NCBI RefSeq assembly: GCF_002723835.1
Contig: NZ_BEWG01000010.1
Location: 1-56,902, forward strand
Source of the DNA: Mycobacterium sp. shizuoka-1
GTDB lineage: Bacteria > Actinomycetota > Actinomycetes > Mycobacteriales > Mycobacteriaceae
Reading direction: 5' to 3'
Length of the DNA: 56,902 nt
Each line of letters starts with the position of its first letter. The stretch's first letter is position 1. The notes under the pieces are model-generated. The model was given only the letters and a program-made list of their open reading frames with translations, did no database searches and was not told the origin of the DNA. This document shows positions 47,198 to 55,478 of the stretch, piece by piece. The position numbers and the translations under genes are program-made.

Positions 47198-48294
47198 GCC
47201 CGGGCCTCCGGCACCTGCACGGCCGGTGCGGCTTTGGGTTCGCCGGTGCGCTGTCGATACGACGCCGCGTAGATATCCGAGCGTGCGGACAACAGCGGGT
47301 CGTCGGACGCTTCGATGCCGTCGGGCAGCGTCAGGGGGTCGAAGTTGATGTCGCGAGCATTGCCCGCGGCCTCGGTCGCCGCGGAGGTCAGCGTGAGCAT
47401 CCCGACCTCGACACTGCGCCGGTCCTCGGGCCACTCCAGGGTGGGGTCGGTCAGCGGGTCGCCGGGCTCGGCGATGGTGACCAGCATCCGCCACCGCAGC
47501 GGTCCGGTCCGCAGTTGTCCGATCAGGGCGTCGAACAATCCGTTCGCATCTCCGGACGGCGGCGCCGGTGCCGACTGCTGCGGTACGAACGACCATCGCA
47601 CCGGTGTGCGGGCTCCATCGTCGTTCACGAAGTAGAAGGTGTTCAGGCCACGGAAGGTGCTGTCACCGAAGCCGGCGGTCGGTGGATGCTTCTTGATGAT
47701 GGCCATCGCGGCGGCCGTCTCGGGGTGGGCGGTCAGAAAAGCCTTCATCGCGGCCGGGTCGGGCGCTTTGGTAGCGGCGACGGGTTTGGACGCCAGCAGC
47801 CGGTCGTAGAACCCGCGAGCTGAATTGTCGGGGAAGACCGGAAGGTTGAGCATCGCCGTGCGCCATTGCCAGCCGTCGGGGAACCCGAACGCCAGCCCGA
47901 GCCCCCTGGCCGTGCCGGGGGCGTCGGCCACGTGCGCGTCGCCGCCGGCCAGGGAAAACCGGCCGACGACCGGGATCCGGCCGGGCTGGAAGACCGCGGC
48001 GCTGCTGAGTTCGCGGCCGTTGCCGTTGCTGTCGAAGTAGCCGCTGACGGCCACACCCTTGGCGTGGTTCTTGCGGAAGCCGAGCTGGCGGCCGTAGACG
48101 GCGAGGAATCCGTCCAGGAACGTCGCGCGGGCGCCGGGGGAGCCGATCCACTTGTTGGCGTAGGCCACAGTGCCGAGGTCGACGGCGAGGAACGCGCCGA
48201 CCGCACCGAGCCCCATCAGGATCGACCGCCGGCTCACGGCGGTGTGCACTCCCCAGTGTCGTTGGGCGCGTTCGCGCCGCGGCCGGTTGGTCAC
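47194..48294 (-). CDS. Tat-exported catalase-family peroxidase
   Basis: A 366-residue heme protein of the small catalase-family peroxidase group (SrpA-like). The N-terminus has a twin-arginine signal, VSRRSILMGLGAVGAFLAV (Arg22-Arg23), so it is exported folded. The catalase core follows from about residue 55 (KNHAKGVAVSGYF; FSLAGGDAHVADAPGTARGLGLAF; FYFVNDDG). It is much shorter than true catalases. Reducing power probably comes from the coupled b561 gene. The start is GTG 48294. A CRP-like site lies about 40 bases upstream. Confidence 0.9.
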   Translation of the reverse strand: MTNRPRRERAQRHWGVHTAVSRRSILMGLGAVGAFLAVDLGTVAYANKWIGSPGARATFLDGFLAVYGRQLGFRKNHAKGVAVSGYFDSNGNGRELSSAAVFQPGRIPVVGRFSLAGGDAHVADAPGTARGLGLAFGFPDGWQWRTAMLNLPVFPDNSARGFYDRLLASKPVAATKAPDPAAMKAFLTAHPETAAAMAIIKKHPPTAGFGDSTFRGLNTFYFVNDDGARTPVRWSFVPQQSAPAPPSGDANGLFDALIGQLRTGPLRWRMLVTIAEPGDPLTDPTLEWPEDRRSVEVGMLTLTSAATEAAGNARDINFDPLTLPDGIEASDDPLLSARSDIYAASYRQRTGEPKAAPAVQVPEARA

Positions 48295-48334
48295 TTAACC
48301 CAGGACGCGCTGGACGAGGAATTCGTTCACTGCC

Positions 48335-48348
48335 GTGACACAGGTCAC
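48335..48348. promoter_or_regulatory. CRP-like palindrome upstream of the peroxidase/b561 unit
   Basis: GTGACACAGGTCAC contains GTGA-N6-TCAC, the core of the cAMP receptor protein consensus, with symmetric GTGAC/GTCAC arms. It lies 41-54 bases before the peroxidase start at 48294 and 11 bases beyond the urtE stop at 48359. Regulation by CRP or a related factor is an inference from the motif only. Confidence 0.45.
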
Positions 48349-48358
48349 CGCATCGAGT

Positions 48359-49051
48359 CTAGATGGCCATCGCCGCGCGCACATCGGCCTCCGAGGCCGA
48401 GCCGCCCGTTCCGCTCGAGGTCACTCGGCCGGCTTCCAGGATGTAGTACTGCTGCGCCGATTCCAGCGCGAACCCGATGTGTTGTTCGACCAGCAGCACG
48501 CCGAGGTCGCCGCGGCGGGTCAGCGCGGTGATCGCCGCCTCGATCTCGGCGACCACCGACGGCTGGATGCCTTCGGTGGGTTCGTCGAGGATGAGGATCT
48601 TCGGGCGGGTGATCAGCGCCCGCGCGATCGCGAGCTGTTGCCGCTGTCCGCCGGAGAGCAGGCCGGCCCGCCGGGTGAGCAGCTCTTTGAGCGCGGGGAA
48701 CAGGTCGAGTTGCTCGTCGATCAGCTGCTTGCCGCCCTTGCGGCCGTCGGCGACGACCTGGAGGTTCTCGGCGGTGGTCAGCTGCCCGAACGACTGCTGG
48801 CCCTGCGGGACGTAGGCCAGCCCGCGCGCCACCCGGGCGCTGGGCCGCAGCCGGGTGACGTCCTCGCCGTGCAGCAGCACCGTGCCCGCGGTGCACTTCA
48901 ACAGGCCCACCGCGGCCCGCAGCAGGGTGGTCTTGCCGGCGCCGTTGTGCCCCATCACTGCGGCGACTCCGTCGGCGGGGACGTCGATGCTGACCCCGTG
49001 GATGACCTGGGATCGCCCGTACCCGGTGCGGACGTCAATGAGCTGCAACAT
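48359..49051 (-). CDS. urtE: Urea ABC transporter ATP-binding subunit UrtE
   Basis: A 230-residue ABC ATPase: Walker A GHNGAGKTT, Q-loop PQGQQSFGQL, signature LSGGQRQQLAIARAL, and Walker B ILILDEPTEGIQP. The LDEPTEGIQPSVV block is typical of UrtE. With UrtD it powers uptake through UrtBC. It starts at ATG 49051, overlapping the urtD stop (TAATG). It is the last gene of the urtABCDE operon. Confidence 0.95.
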   Translation of the reverse strand: MLQLIDVRTGYGRSQVIHGVSIDVPADGVAAVMGHNGAGKTTLLRAAVGLLKCTAGTVLLHGEDVTRLRPSARVARGLAYVPQGQQSFGQLTTAENLQVVADGRKGGKQLIDEQLDLFPALKELLTRRAGLLSGGQRQQLAIARALITRPKILILDEPTEGIQPSVVAEIEAAITALTRRGDLGVLLVEQHIGFALESAQQYYILEAGRVTSSGTGGSASEADVRAAMAI

Positions 49052-49857
49052 TATTCGCCGGCCTCCAAGTCGGACGTGCCCGCCGCGGCGGTGCCCAGGT
49101 AGACCTCCTGCACCTTGGGGTTGGCCTGGACTTCGGCTACCGACCCCTCGGCGATCACCTGGCCGCGGGCGAGCACGGTCACCGACGTGGCGAACGCCCG
49201 CATGAAATCCATGTCGTGCTCGACGACCACCACGGTGCGCGACGCACCGATGCGGCGCAACAGGTTTCCGGTCTCCTCGCGTTCCTCGCCGCTCATGCCG
49301 GCGACCGGTTCGTCCAGCAGCAGCACGTCGGCGTTCTGTACCAGCAGCATGCCGATCTCCAGCCACTGCTTCTGGCCGTGCGCCAGCACCCCTGCCGGAC
49401 GGTCCGCCAGCTCGGTGAGTCCGATCGTCTCCAGTGCCTCCTCGATGGCGGGCAGCACGGCCTTGCGCCGGCGCAGCAGGGTCAGCCAGGACCGGCCCGC
49501 TCCGGCGGCGATGTCGAGGTTCTGCAGCACGGACAGCTGCTCGAACACACTGGCGGTCTGGAAGGTTCGGCCGACGCCGAGGCGGGCGATCTGGTGGACC
49601 TTCTTGCCCAGCAGGTTGACGCCGGACTTGTCGACCGAGCCGGTGGCCGGCACCAGGCCGGTGATCGCGTCGATGACAGTGGTCTTGCCGGCTCCGTTGG
49701 GGCCGATCAGAAACCGCAGGTCGCCTTGGAACAGCGTCAGATCGACGCCGTTCACGGCTTTGAATCCGTCGAAGTCGACGGTCAGGCCCTGGACTTCGAG
49801 GTACTCGGTGCCCATGCCGGCATTGCCGCCGGCGACCGGTTCGGCGAGTTCGGTCAT
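49051..49857 (-). CDS. urtD: Urea ABC transporter ATP-binding subunit UrtD
   Basis: A 268-residue ABC ATPase with Walker A GPNGAGKTT, the GRTFQTASVFEQLSV block after it, and Walker B VLLLDEPVAGMSGEE, a UrtD-type motif. The expected LSGGQ signature is replaced by LAHGQKQWLEIGMLL, which is normal for this subfamily. It starts at ATG 49857 inside the urtC stop (ATGA). Confidence 0.95.
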   Translation of the reverse strand: MTELAEPVAGGNAGMGTEYLEVQGLTVDFDGFKAVNGVDLTLFQGDLRFLIGPNGAGKTTVIDAITGLVPATGSVDKSGVNLLGKKVHQIARLGVGRTFQTASVFEQLSVLQNLDIAAGAGRSWLTLLRRRKAVLPAIEEALETIGLTELADRPAGVLAHGQKQWLEIGMLLVQNADVLLLDEPVAGMSGEEREETGNLLRRIGASRTVVVVEHDMDFMRAFATSVTVLARGQVIAEGSVAEVQANPKVQEVYLGTAAAGTSDLEAGE

Positions 49858-50966
49858 GAGCCGGCCGCCACGGGTTCGGACTCGGGTTGTGGATCGGGTG
49901 CACCGCTGGGCGCGGCGGCGGGCTTGCCGCGCCGGCGCCGCCGCAGCAGCGCGCCGAGGCCGGCGAGGCCGGCCGGGAAGAAGCCGACGACGACGATGAA
50001 CAACAGGCCCTGGGCGTAGATCCAGCCCGACGGGAAGCGTTCGGAGAACGCAGTTTGCGCCCATGCCACCCCGATCGCACCCAGGATCGGGCCGAGCAGG
50101 GTGGTGCGGCCACCGATCGCGACGCCGATCAGGAACGCGATCGACGGTACGACGCCCACCTGGGCGGGAGTGATGAATCCGATGATCGGGGCGAACAGCG
50201 CCCCGGCGACGCTGGCGAACAGCGCGGCGGCGGTGTACGCGACCACCTTGATGGTGGCCGGGTCGTAACCCAGGAATCTCACCCGCTCCTCGCCGTCTCG
50301 CACCGCGACCAGCAGTTCGCCGTAGCGGCTCTGCATGAGCTGGCGGACCACCGCGACCACGACCAGCAAGGTGCCCGCAGCGATGAAGTACAGCATCTGC
50401 CGATTCACCGGGTCGGACAGCTTGAAGCCGAAGAAGGTTCGAAAGCCGTTGAGCCCGTTGCTGCCACCCAACGTCGACTGGCCGACCAGCAGGATGGCCA
50501 GCGCGGCCGCCAGCGCCTGCGACAGGATGGCGAAATAGGCACCCTTGACGCGGCGCTTGAACACCCCGAGCCCGAGGAGTGCTGCGATGCCGGTCGGGAC
50601 AACAACGATCGCCGCCAGGGTGAACGCCGCCGACGAGAATGGTTCCCAATAGGACGGCAGGGCAGGGATTCCGGCGATCTGCATGAAGTCGGGCACCGCC
50701 TGCTTGCGGACCTCGGCGTCGGCGATCTTGAGGTGCATGCCCATCATGTAGGCGCCCAGGCCGAAGAACACGCCCTGGCCCAGGGTGAGCATGCCGCCGC
50801 GGCCCCAGGCCAGCCCGATTCCGGCGGCCACGATCGCGTAGCACAGATATTGGCCGAGCAGGCCGAGCCGGAAGCTCGACAGCACCGCGGGTGCCACCCC
50901 GAACAGCACGATGGCCGCGACCGTGAAACCGGCCCACGTCTGCCAGCGTCCGATCAGGCCTCTCAT
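49854..50966 (-). CDS. urtC: Urea ABC transporter permease UrtC
   Basis: A 370-residue branched-chain-type permease with about ten hydrophobic segments, GLAWGRGGMLTLGQGVFFGLGAY near the start and GRTTLLGPILGA late in the protein. It pairs with UrtB to form the membrane channel. The C-terminal tail is basic and Pro-rich. Coupled by ATGA overlaps to urtB and urtD. Confidence 0.95.
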   Translation of the reverse strand: MRGLIGRWQTWAGFTVAAIVLFGVAPAVLSSFRLGLLGQYLCYAIVAAGIGLAWGRGGMLTLGQGVFFGLGAYMMGMHLKIADAEVRKQAVPDFMQIAGIPALPSYWEPFSSAAFTLAAIVVVPTGIAALLGLGVFKRRVKGAYFAILSQALAAALAILLVGQSTLGGSNGLNGFRTFFGFKLSDPVNRQMLYFIAAGTLLVVVAVVRQLMQSRYGELLVAVRDGEERVRFLGYDPATIKVVAYTAAALFASVAGALFAPIIGFITPAQVGVVPSIAFLIGVAIGGRTTLLGPILGAIGVAWAQTAFSERFPSGWIYAQGLLFIVVVGFFPAGLAGLGALLRRRRRGKPAAAPSGAPDPQPESEPVAAGS

Positions 50967-51847
50967 ACCAAACTCCTTGTCCGCACGGTGAACAACCCTT
51001 GTGGACGTACTTGAAGGAAGATCACGATGACCACGAACACGATCACCTTGGCCAGCGAGGCCGTCGTGCTGTACTCGATGAACGAGTTCATCAGCCCGAG
51101 TGCAAACGCGGCGATGACGGTGCCCTTGATCTGCCCCAGGCCGCCCACCACGACCACCAGGAATGCGTCGATGAGATAGCTCTGACCGATGGTCGAACTG
51201 GTGGATCCGATCAGGGTCAGCGCCACACCGGCCACGCTGGCCAGGCCCGAACCGATGAAGAATGTGGTGATGTCGGTTCGCCGGCTCGAAATGCCGCTGG
51301 TCTCAGCAAGGTCGCGGTTCTGGACCACCGCCCGGATCCGGCGGCCCATCGGGCTGAGCTTGAGCACCGCCGCCAGCACGATCACGCACACCAGTGCCAG
51401 GACGAGGATGAAGATGCGGGTCTTGGGCACCACCGCGCCGAGGATCTCCACCCCACCCGACAGCCAGGTGGGCGCGGTGACGTTCACCGCGGGTGCGCCG
51501 AAGATGCTGCGGGCGGCCTGCTGCAGGATCAGCCCGACGCCGAACGTCACCAGCAGGGTGTCCAGCGGGCGGTCGTACATCCGTTGAATCAGCGTGACTT
51601 CCAGCAATACCCCGAGCAGGCCACCGACCACGAACCCCACGACGAGCGAAACCAGAAGCGATGCACCGGCATTCGAGATCAGCTTTTGCACCACGAACGC
51701 GGTGTAGCAGCCGACCATGATGAATTCACCGTGCGCCATGTTGATGACGCCCATCTGGCCGAATGTCAGGGCCAGCCCCAATGCCGCCAGCAACAGGATT
51801 GAGCCGAGGCTCAACCCTGTTGCCAGCTGTCCGACAAGGACATCCAC
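50963..51847 (-). CDS. urtB: Urea ABC transporter permease UrtB
   Basis: A 294-residue LivH-like permease beginning MDVLVGQLATGLSLGSILLL with MGVINMAHGEFIMVGCYTAF and GLGQIKGTVIAAFALGLMNS, typical of UrtB. About eight hydrophobic segments. The start is GTG 51847, 34 bases after the urtA stop. Confidence 0.95.
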   Translation of the reverse strand: MDVLVGQLATGLSLGSILLLAALGLALTFGQMGVINMAHGEFIMVGCYTAFVVQKLISNAGASLLVSLVVGFVVGGLLGVLLEVTLIQRMYDRPLDTLLVTFGVGLILQQAARSIFGAPAVNVTAPTWLSGGVEILGAVVPKTRIFILVLALVCVIVLAAVLKLSPMGRRIRAVVQNRDLAETSGISSRRTDITTFFIGSGLASVAGVALTLIGSTSSTIGQSYLIDAFLVVVVGGLGQIKGTVIAAFALGLMNSFIEYSTTASLAKVIVFVVIVIFLQVRPQGLFTVRTRSLV

Positions 51848-51881
51848 GGTGTTAGTTCCCCGTCGCTCCGCTCGCTCCCAG

Positions 51882-53144
51882 TCAGCCCGAGAGGCCCTTG
51901 GCCCAGGGGTAGGACTTCAGGTAGGGATCCGGCGTGATCGGGCCGGGCGACTCCCAGATCGTGTAGATCAGGCCGTCGGGATGGATCTCACCGATGCGTG
52001 CGGTCTTGGTGATGTGGTGGTTCTCGCCGTCGATGGTGACCAGGCCTTCGGGTGCGTCGAAGGTGACGCCGCCCGCGTTGTCCTGGATCGCCTTGACGTC
52101 GAAGGACTTCCCCTTCTCGACGGTGTTCTTCCACAGGTAGACCGAGACGTAGGCGGCTTCCATCGGATCCGAGGTCACCCGGTTCTGCCCGTACGCGTCC
52201 TTGAACGCCTTCACGAACGCCTTGTTCACCGGATTGTCCAGCGTCTGGTAGTAGTTCCACGCGGTCAGCTGGCCGGCGATGTTCTGCGCGCCGATGCCCT
52301 GGACCTCTTCCTCGGCGATCGACACCGAGACCACCGGCATCTTCTGCGGGGTGAGTCCGGCGTTGGTGTACTCCTTGAAGAATGCGACGTTCGAGTCGCC
52401 GTTGAGGGTGTTGAACACCGCGCCGGCGTTGGACGCGCGCACCTTGTTGACGATCGTGGAGAAGTCGGTCGATCCCAGCGGGGTGTAGTCCTCGCCCTTG
52501 ATCTCGATGCCGTTGGCCGCGGCGTAGGCCTTGATGATGCGGTTGGCGGTCTGCGGGAACACGTAGTCGCTGCCGACCAGGTACAGCGAGGTGATGCCCT
52601 TCTCCTTGAGGAAGTCCAGGGCCGGCACGATCTGCTGGTTGGTGGTGGCGCCGGTGTAGAAGATGTTCTTGCTCGACTCGAGGCCCTCGTACTGCACGGG
52701 GTAGTAGAGCAGCGAGTTGTTGCTCTCGAAGACCGGCAGCATCGCCTTGCGGCTCGAGCTGGTCCAGCCGCCGAACACCGCGGCCACGCAGTCGTCCTTG
52801 ATCAGCTTCTCGGCCTTCTGGGCGAAGACCGCGGGATCGGAAGCGCCGTCCTCGCCGACGATCTGGATCTGCTTGCCCAGCACGCCGCCCTTGCCGTTGA
52901 TCTCGTCGACAGCCAGCTTGATGGAGTCACGGACGGTGACCTCGGAGATCGCCATGGTGCCCGACAGCGAGTTCAGCGAACCCACCTTGATCGTGGGTCC
53001 GGACGTGTCGACGCATGAATCGGATTTTGCTGTGTCGGTTTCGCTTGCCTTGCTGCCGCAGCCGGACAGCACCAGGCCGGCTGTCACCATCACGCTTGTC
53101 GCAGCCAATGCCGATCGATTCAGAGCGGAACGCCGGAGTTGCAT
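51882..53144 (-). CDS. urtA: Urea ABC transporter substrate-binding lipoprotein UrtA
   Basis: A 420-residue extracytoplasmic binding lipoprotein (lipobox LVLSGC, Cys29) of the Leu/Ile/Val-binding superfamily. [16 protein letters not shown] and [16 protein letters not shown] are diagnostic of urea-binding UrtA. It delivers urea to UrtBC-DE for use as nitrogen source; no urease genes lie in the window. ATG 53144 has AAAGGG upstream. It opens the five-gene operon, whose promoter region (53145-53338) is shared with a divergent secreted-protein gene. Confidence 0.95.
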   Translation of the reverse strand: MQLRRSALNRSALAATSVMVTAGLVLSGCGSKASETDTAKSDSCVDTSGPTIKVGSLNSLSGTMAISEVTVRDSIKLAVDEINGKGGVLGKQIQIVGEDGASDPAVFAQKAEKLIKDDCVAAVFGGWTSSSRKAMLPVFESNNSLLYYPVQYEGLESSKNIFYTGATTNQQIVPALDFLKEKGITSLYLVGSDYVFPQTANRIIKAYAAANGIEIKGEDYTPLGSTDFSTIVNKVRASNAGAVFNTLNGDSNVAFFKEYTNAGLTPQKMPVVSVSIAEEEVQGIGAQNIAGQLTAWNYYQTLDNPVNKAFVKAFKDAYGQNRVTSDPMEAAYVSVYLWKNTVEKGKSFDVKAIQDNAGGVTFDAPEGLVTIDGENHHITKTARIGEIHPDGLIYTIWESPGPITPDPYLKSYPWAKGLSG

Positions 53145-53265
53145 AGAGGCCCTTTCATGTTGGGAACGACAAGCATTGGGCCGCGACAGATCGACTGGCC
53201 CCCGCACCCACGGTTTATGTCGACCCGGACGTTAGAGCGAATAAGTTTCTGTGACATATCTGTGT

Positions 53266-53281
53266 GTGACGAACTCGTTAA
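53266..53281 (-). promoter_or_regulatory. Possible GlnR-type nitrogen-control site upstream of urtA
   Basis: Read on the minus strand, TTAAC-GAGTTC-GTCAC resembles the mycobacterial GlnR box gTnAC-N6-GnAAC at six of eight conserved positions. It lies about 120 bases before the urtA ATG. A second GTCAC occurs on the same strand at 53251-53255. Nitrogen-limitation control of urea uptake would make sense, but the match is imperfect. Confidence 0.3.
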
Positions 53282-53338
53282 CCTGCTATTCATTCGCTGA
53301 GACCGCCCCTTCGCCGAGGTGGTAACACGATCGGTAGC

Positions 53339-53785
53339 GTGGCCGATATGCGCGGTATGCGAAAAGTGACAGCAAGGGTCGGAGCGGCGCTGGTGATGGC
53401 GTCCGCCGGTGTCGCCGCCACGCACGCGGTGTCCAGTGCCGAACCGGCGCCCGGACATCAGGTGACCTACACGCTCGCCACGGGTGGGACCTATGACTTC
53501 ACCATCACCTACCTGACCGCGCAGCCGCCGAGCAAGGACGCGTTCAACGCCAACTCCGACGCATTCATGAAGCGCGAGACCATCACGGTGTCGCCGGATG
53601 CGCCGTGGGTTTTCCAGACCACCCTCGACGATCCGCAGTGGGCATTCCTGCAGGTGGCCAGCACCACGCATGGCGGGCAGGCCGCCCCCAACGCGCACTG
53701 TGAGGTCACCATCGACGGTGCGGTGGCTGTCGCCCAGGACGCCCCGTACAGCCCGCAGTGCTACCTGGCGCAGTGGACGTCCTAG
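53339..53785 (+). CDS. Secreted protein with MmpS-like beta fold, function unknown
   Basis: A 148-residue exported protein with a signal peptide (RVGAALVMASAGVAATHAV, cut near SSA-EP). The mature part is rich in beta strands (VTYTLATGGTYDFTITYL; WVFQTTLDDPQWAFLQVAS) and ends with HCEVTIDGAVAVAQDAPYS followed by PQC, a two-cysteine pattern resembling the C-terminus of MmpS proteins. No MmpL gene is nearby. The start may be GTG 53339 or ATG 53348. It is divergent from urtA. Confidence 0.75.
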   Translation: MADMRGMRKVTARVGAALVMASAGVAATHAVSSAEPAPGHQVTYTLATGGTYDFTITYLTAQPPSKDAFNANSDAFMKRETITVSPDAPWVFQTTLDDPQWAFLQVASTTHGGQAAPNAHCEVTIDGAVAVAQDAPYSPQCYLAQWTS

Positions 53786-53817
53786 CTCTTTGGTGAACAA
53801 AACACCTGTTGGGAACG

Positions 53818-54708
53818 GTGAGTAGCTCGATCGCGCTGGTGGGACCTGGGGCCATCGGTTCCACCGTCGCCGCACTGCTCTACGCGGCCGGTCATCGCGT
53901 GACCCTGTGTGGGCACACACCGCGAGAGCGCATCGAGGTGCGCCCTGATCACGCCGGGGACCCGATCGTGGTGCCCGGCCCGGTGGCGACCGACCCCGAT
54001 GAGGTCGACGGTCCCGTCGATGTGGTGCTGCTGGCGGTCAAGGACACCCACAACGACGGGGCGGCCGGTTGGCTGCGGAAGCTGTGCGACGAACGCACCG
54101 TGGTGTGCGTGCTGCAGAACGGGGTGGAACAGGTCGAGCGGGTCGGTCGGATCAGTCCGTCGTCCCACGTCGTGCCGGCGGTGGTGTGGTTCTCGGCGGA
54201 GACTCAGCCGGCCGGCTGGGTGCGGCTGCGCACGGACGTGCGGCTGGTCCTGCCCGAGGGCGAAGACGCGCAGGCCCTCGCGGCGGTGTTGCGCCGGGCC
54301 GGATTGGCTGTCGAACAGGACCCCGACTTTCACACCGCGGCCTGGCGCAAACTGCTGTTCAACGCCCTGGCCGGGTTCATGGTGCTGGCGCGCCGGCGAT
54401 CCGGGATGTTCCGCCGCGCCGATATCGCCGCGTTGGCGCGCCGCTACCTCACCGAATGCCTGGCGGTGGCGCGCGCGGAGGGTGCCGAGTTGCCGGACAC
54501 CGTCATCGCCGAGATCGTCGAGATGTTCGCCGCGGCCCCCGAGGATCTCACCACGTCGATGCTGTCGGACGCCGAGGCGCACCGCAGGCTGGAGTGGGAT
54601 ATCCGCAACGGCGTGATCGTTCGCAAGGCCGCCGCGCACGGGCTGACCACACCGATCAGTGACGTGGTGGTCGCGTTGCTCGCCGCGGCCAGCGACGGCC
54701 CGGGCTAG
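53818..54708 (+). CDS. Ketopantoate reductase (ApbA/PanE)-family protein
   Basis: A 296-residue NADP-dependent reductase with N-terminal GPGAIGSTVAALL, the NGVEQVERVG substrate-pocket region and the C-terminal helical domain (WRKLLFNALAGFMVLAR with the conserved Lys-Asn pair; STD-like DLTTSMLSDAEAHRRLEWDIRNG). It may reduce 2-dehydropantoate for coenzyme A synthesis, but there are no other pan genes nearby and paralogues are common. The start is taken at GTG 53818; TTG 53809 is an alternative. Confidence 0.88.
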   Translation: MSSSIALVGPGAIGSTVAALLYAAGHRVTLCGHTPRERIEVRPDHAGDPIVVPGPVATDPDEVDGPVDVVLLAVKDTHNDGAAGWLRKLCDERTVVCVLQNGVEQVERVGRISPSSHVVPAVVWFSAETQPAGWVRLRTDVRLVLPEGEDAQALAAVLRRAGLAVEQDPDFHTAAWRKLLFNALAGFMVLARRRSGMFRRADIAALARRYLTECLAVARAEGAELPDTVIAEIVEMFAAAPEDLTTSMLSDAEAHRRLEWDIRNGVIVRKAAAHGLTTPISDVVVALLAAASDGPG

Positions 54709-54728
54709 CCGGGTGGCATCCTGGCCTG

Positions 54729-55382
54729 GTGGGGTTGATTTTCCGGCTGCTCGAGCTGCTGATCGTGATCGTGCCGGTCGCCGGTGCCATCTACGCCGCC
54801 GTGCGCGGCGTCGCCGCGATCAGAAGGCAGAACGAGCCGGGGGAGTCGCCGCCCGCCGTGCCCCGTGAGGAGCCGAAAAGCCAAGCAGCCCAATGGCGCA
54901 CGATCACCCGAGTGCTCGATCAGCACAGCCGCACCGATGCGCGCTGGCTGGACTACGAACTCGACGCCGCCAAACTGCTGGATTTTCCGGTGATGACCGA
55001 TATGCGCGAGCCGCTGACGGTGGCGTTTCACCGGGCCAAGTTGCGTGCGGAGTTGCTGCGCCCGGCCAAGGCCGAGGACCTGCTCGACGATCCGGTGGCC
55101 GCGCGCGCTTATCTCGACGCCGTCGAGGCGTACGTCACCGCGTTCGACACCGCCGAGACCGAGGCGGTGCGCCGCCGGCGCAGCGGGTTCAGTCGCGAGG
55201 ACCAGCAGCGACTGGCCCGCGCCCAGAGTCTGCTGCGGGTGGCTGCCGACCGCGGTGCCACTCCGCAGGAACGGGAGCGCGCCTACGACCTGGCCCGCGG
55301 CGAGCTCGACGGGCTTGTCGTGTTGCCCGACCGCACCCGCGGCGCCCTTGAGCAGGGAATCGCGGGGGAGTTGGACGACTAG
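54729..55382 (+). CDS. Membrane-anchored conserved protein, function unknown
   Basis: A 217-residue protein with one N-terminal membrane helix (MGLIFRLLELLIVIVPVAGAIY) and a long, charged, mostly helical cytoplasmic part with many Arg/Glu residues, for example YELDAAKLLDFPVMTDMREP and VRRRRSGFSREDQQRLARAQ. I recognise no named domain, though the type looks conserved in mycobacteria. The start is GTG 54729, 20 bases after the reductase stop, so it is possibly in one transcript with it. Confidence 0.82.
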   Translation: MGLIFRLLELLIVIVPVAGAIYAAVRGVAAIRRQNEPGESPPAVPREEPKSQAAQWRTITRVLDQHSRTDARWLDYELDAAKLLDFPVMTDMREPLTVAFHRAKLRAELLRPAKAEDLLDDPVAARAYLDAVEAYVTAFDTAETEAVRRRRSGFSREDQQRLARAQSLLRVAADRGATPQERERAYDLARGELDGLVVLPDRTRGALEQGIAGELDD

Positions 55383-55478
55383 GCAGGTAGCGCAACGTCG
55401 CCCGCGATGCATTGGGCGTCGGTATCGTCAGGTGCCGGCGATAAGTCCACCCGAGGTGGCCCTTGGCGAGGGGGTGAC

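Noticed and set aside
49052..50113. N-terminal extension of the urtE frame
   Set aside because: Out-of-frame reading of urtD and urtC; the true start at 49051 overlaps the urtD stop.
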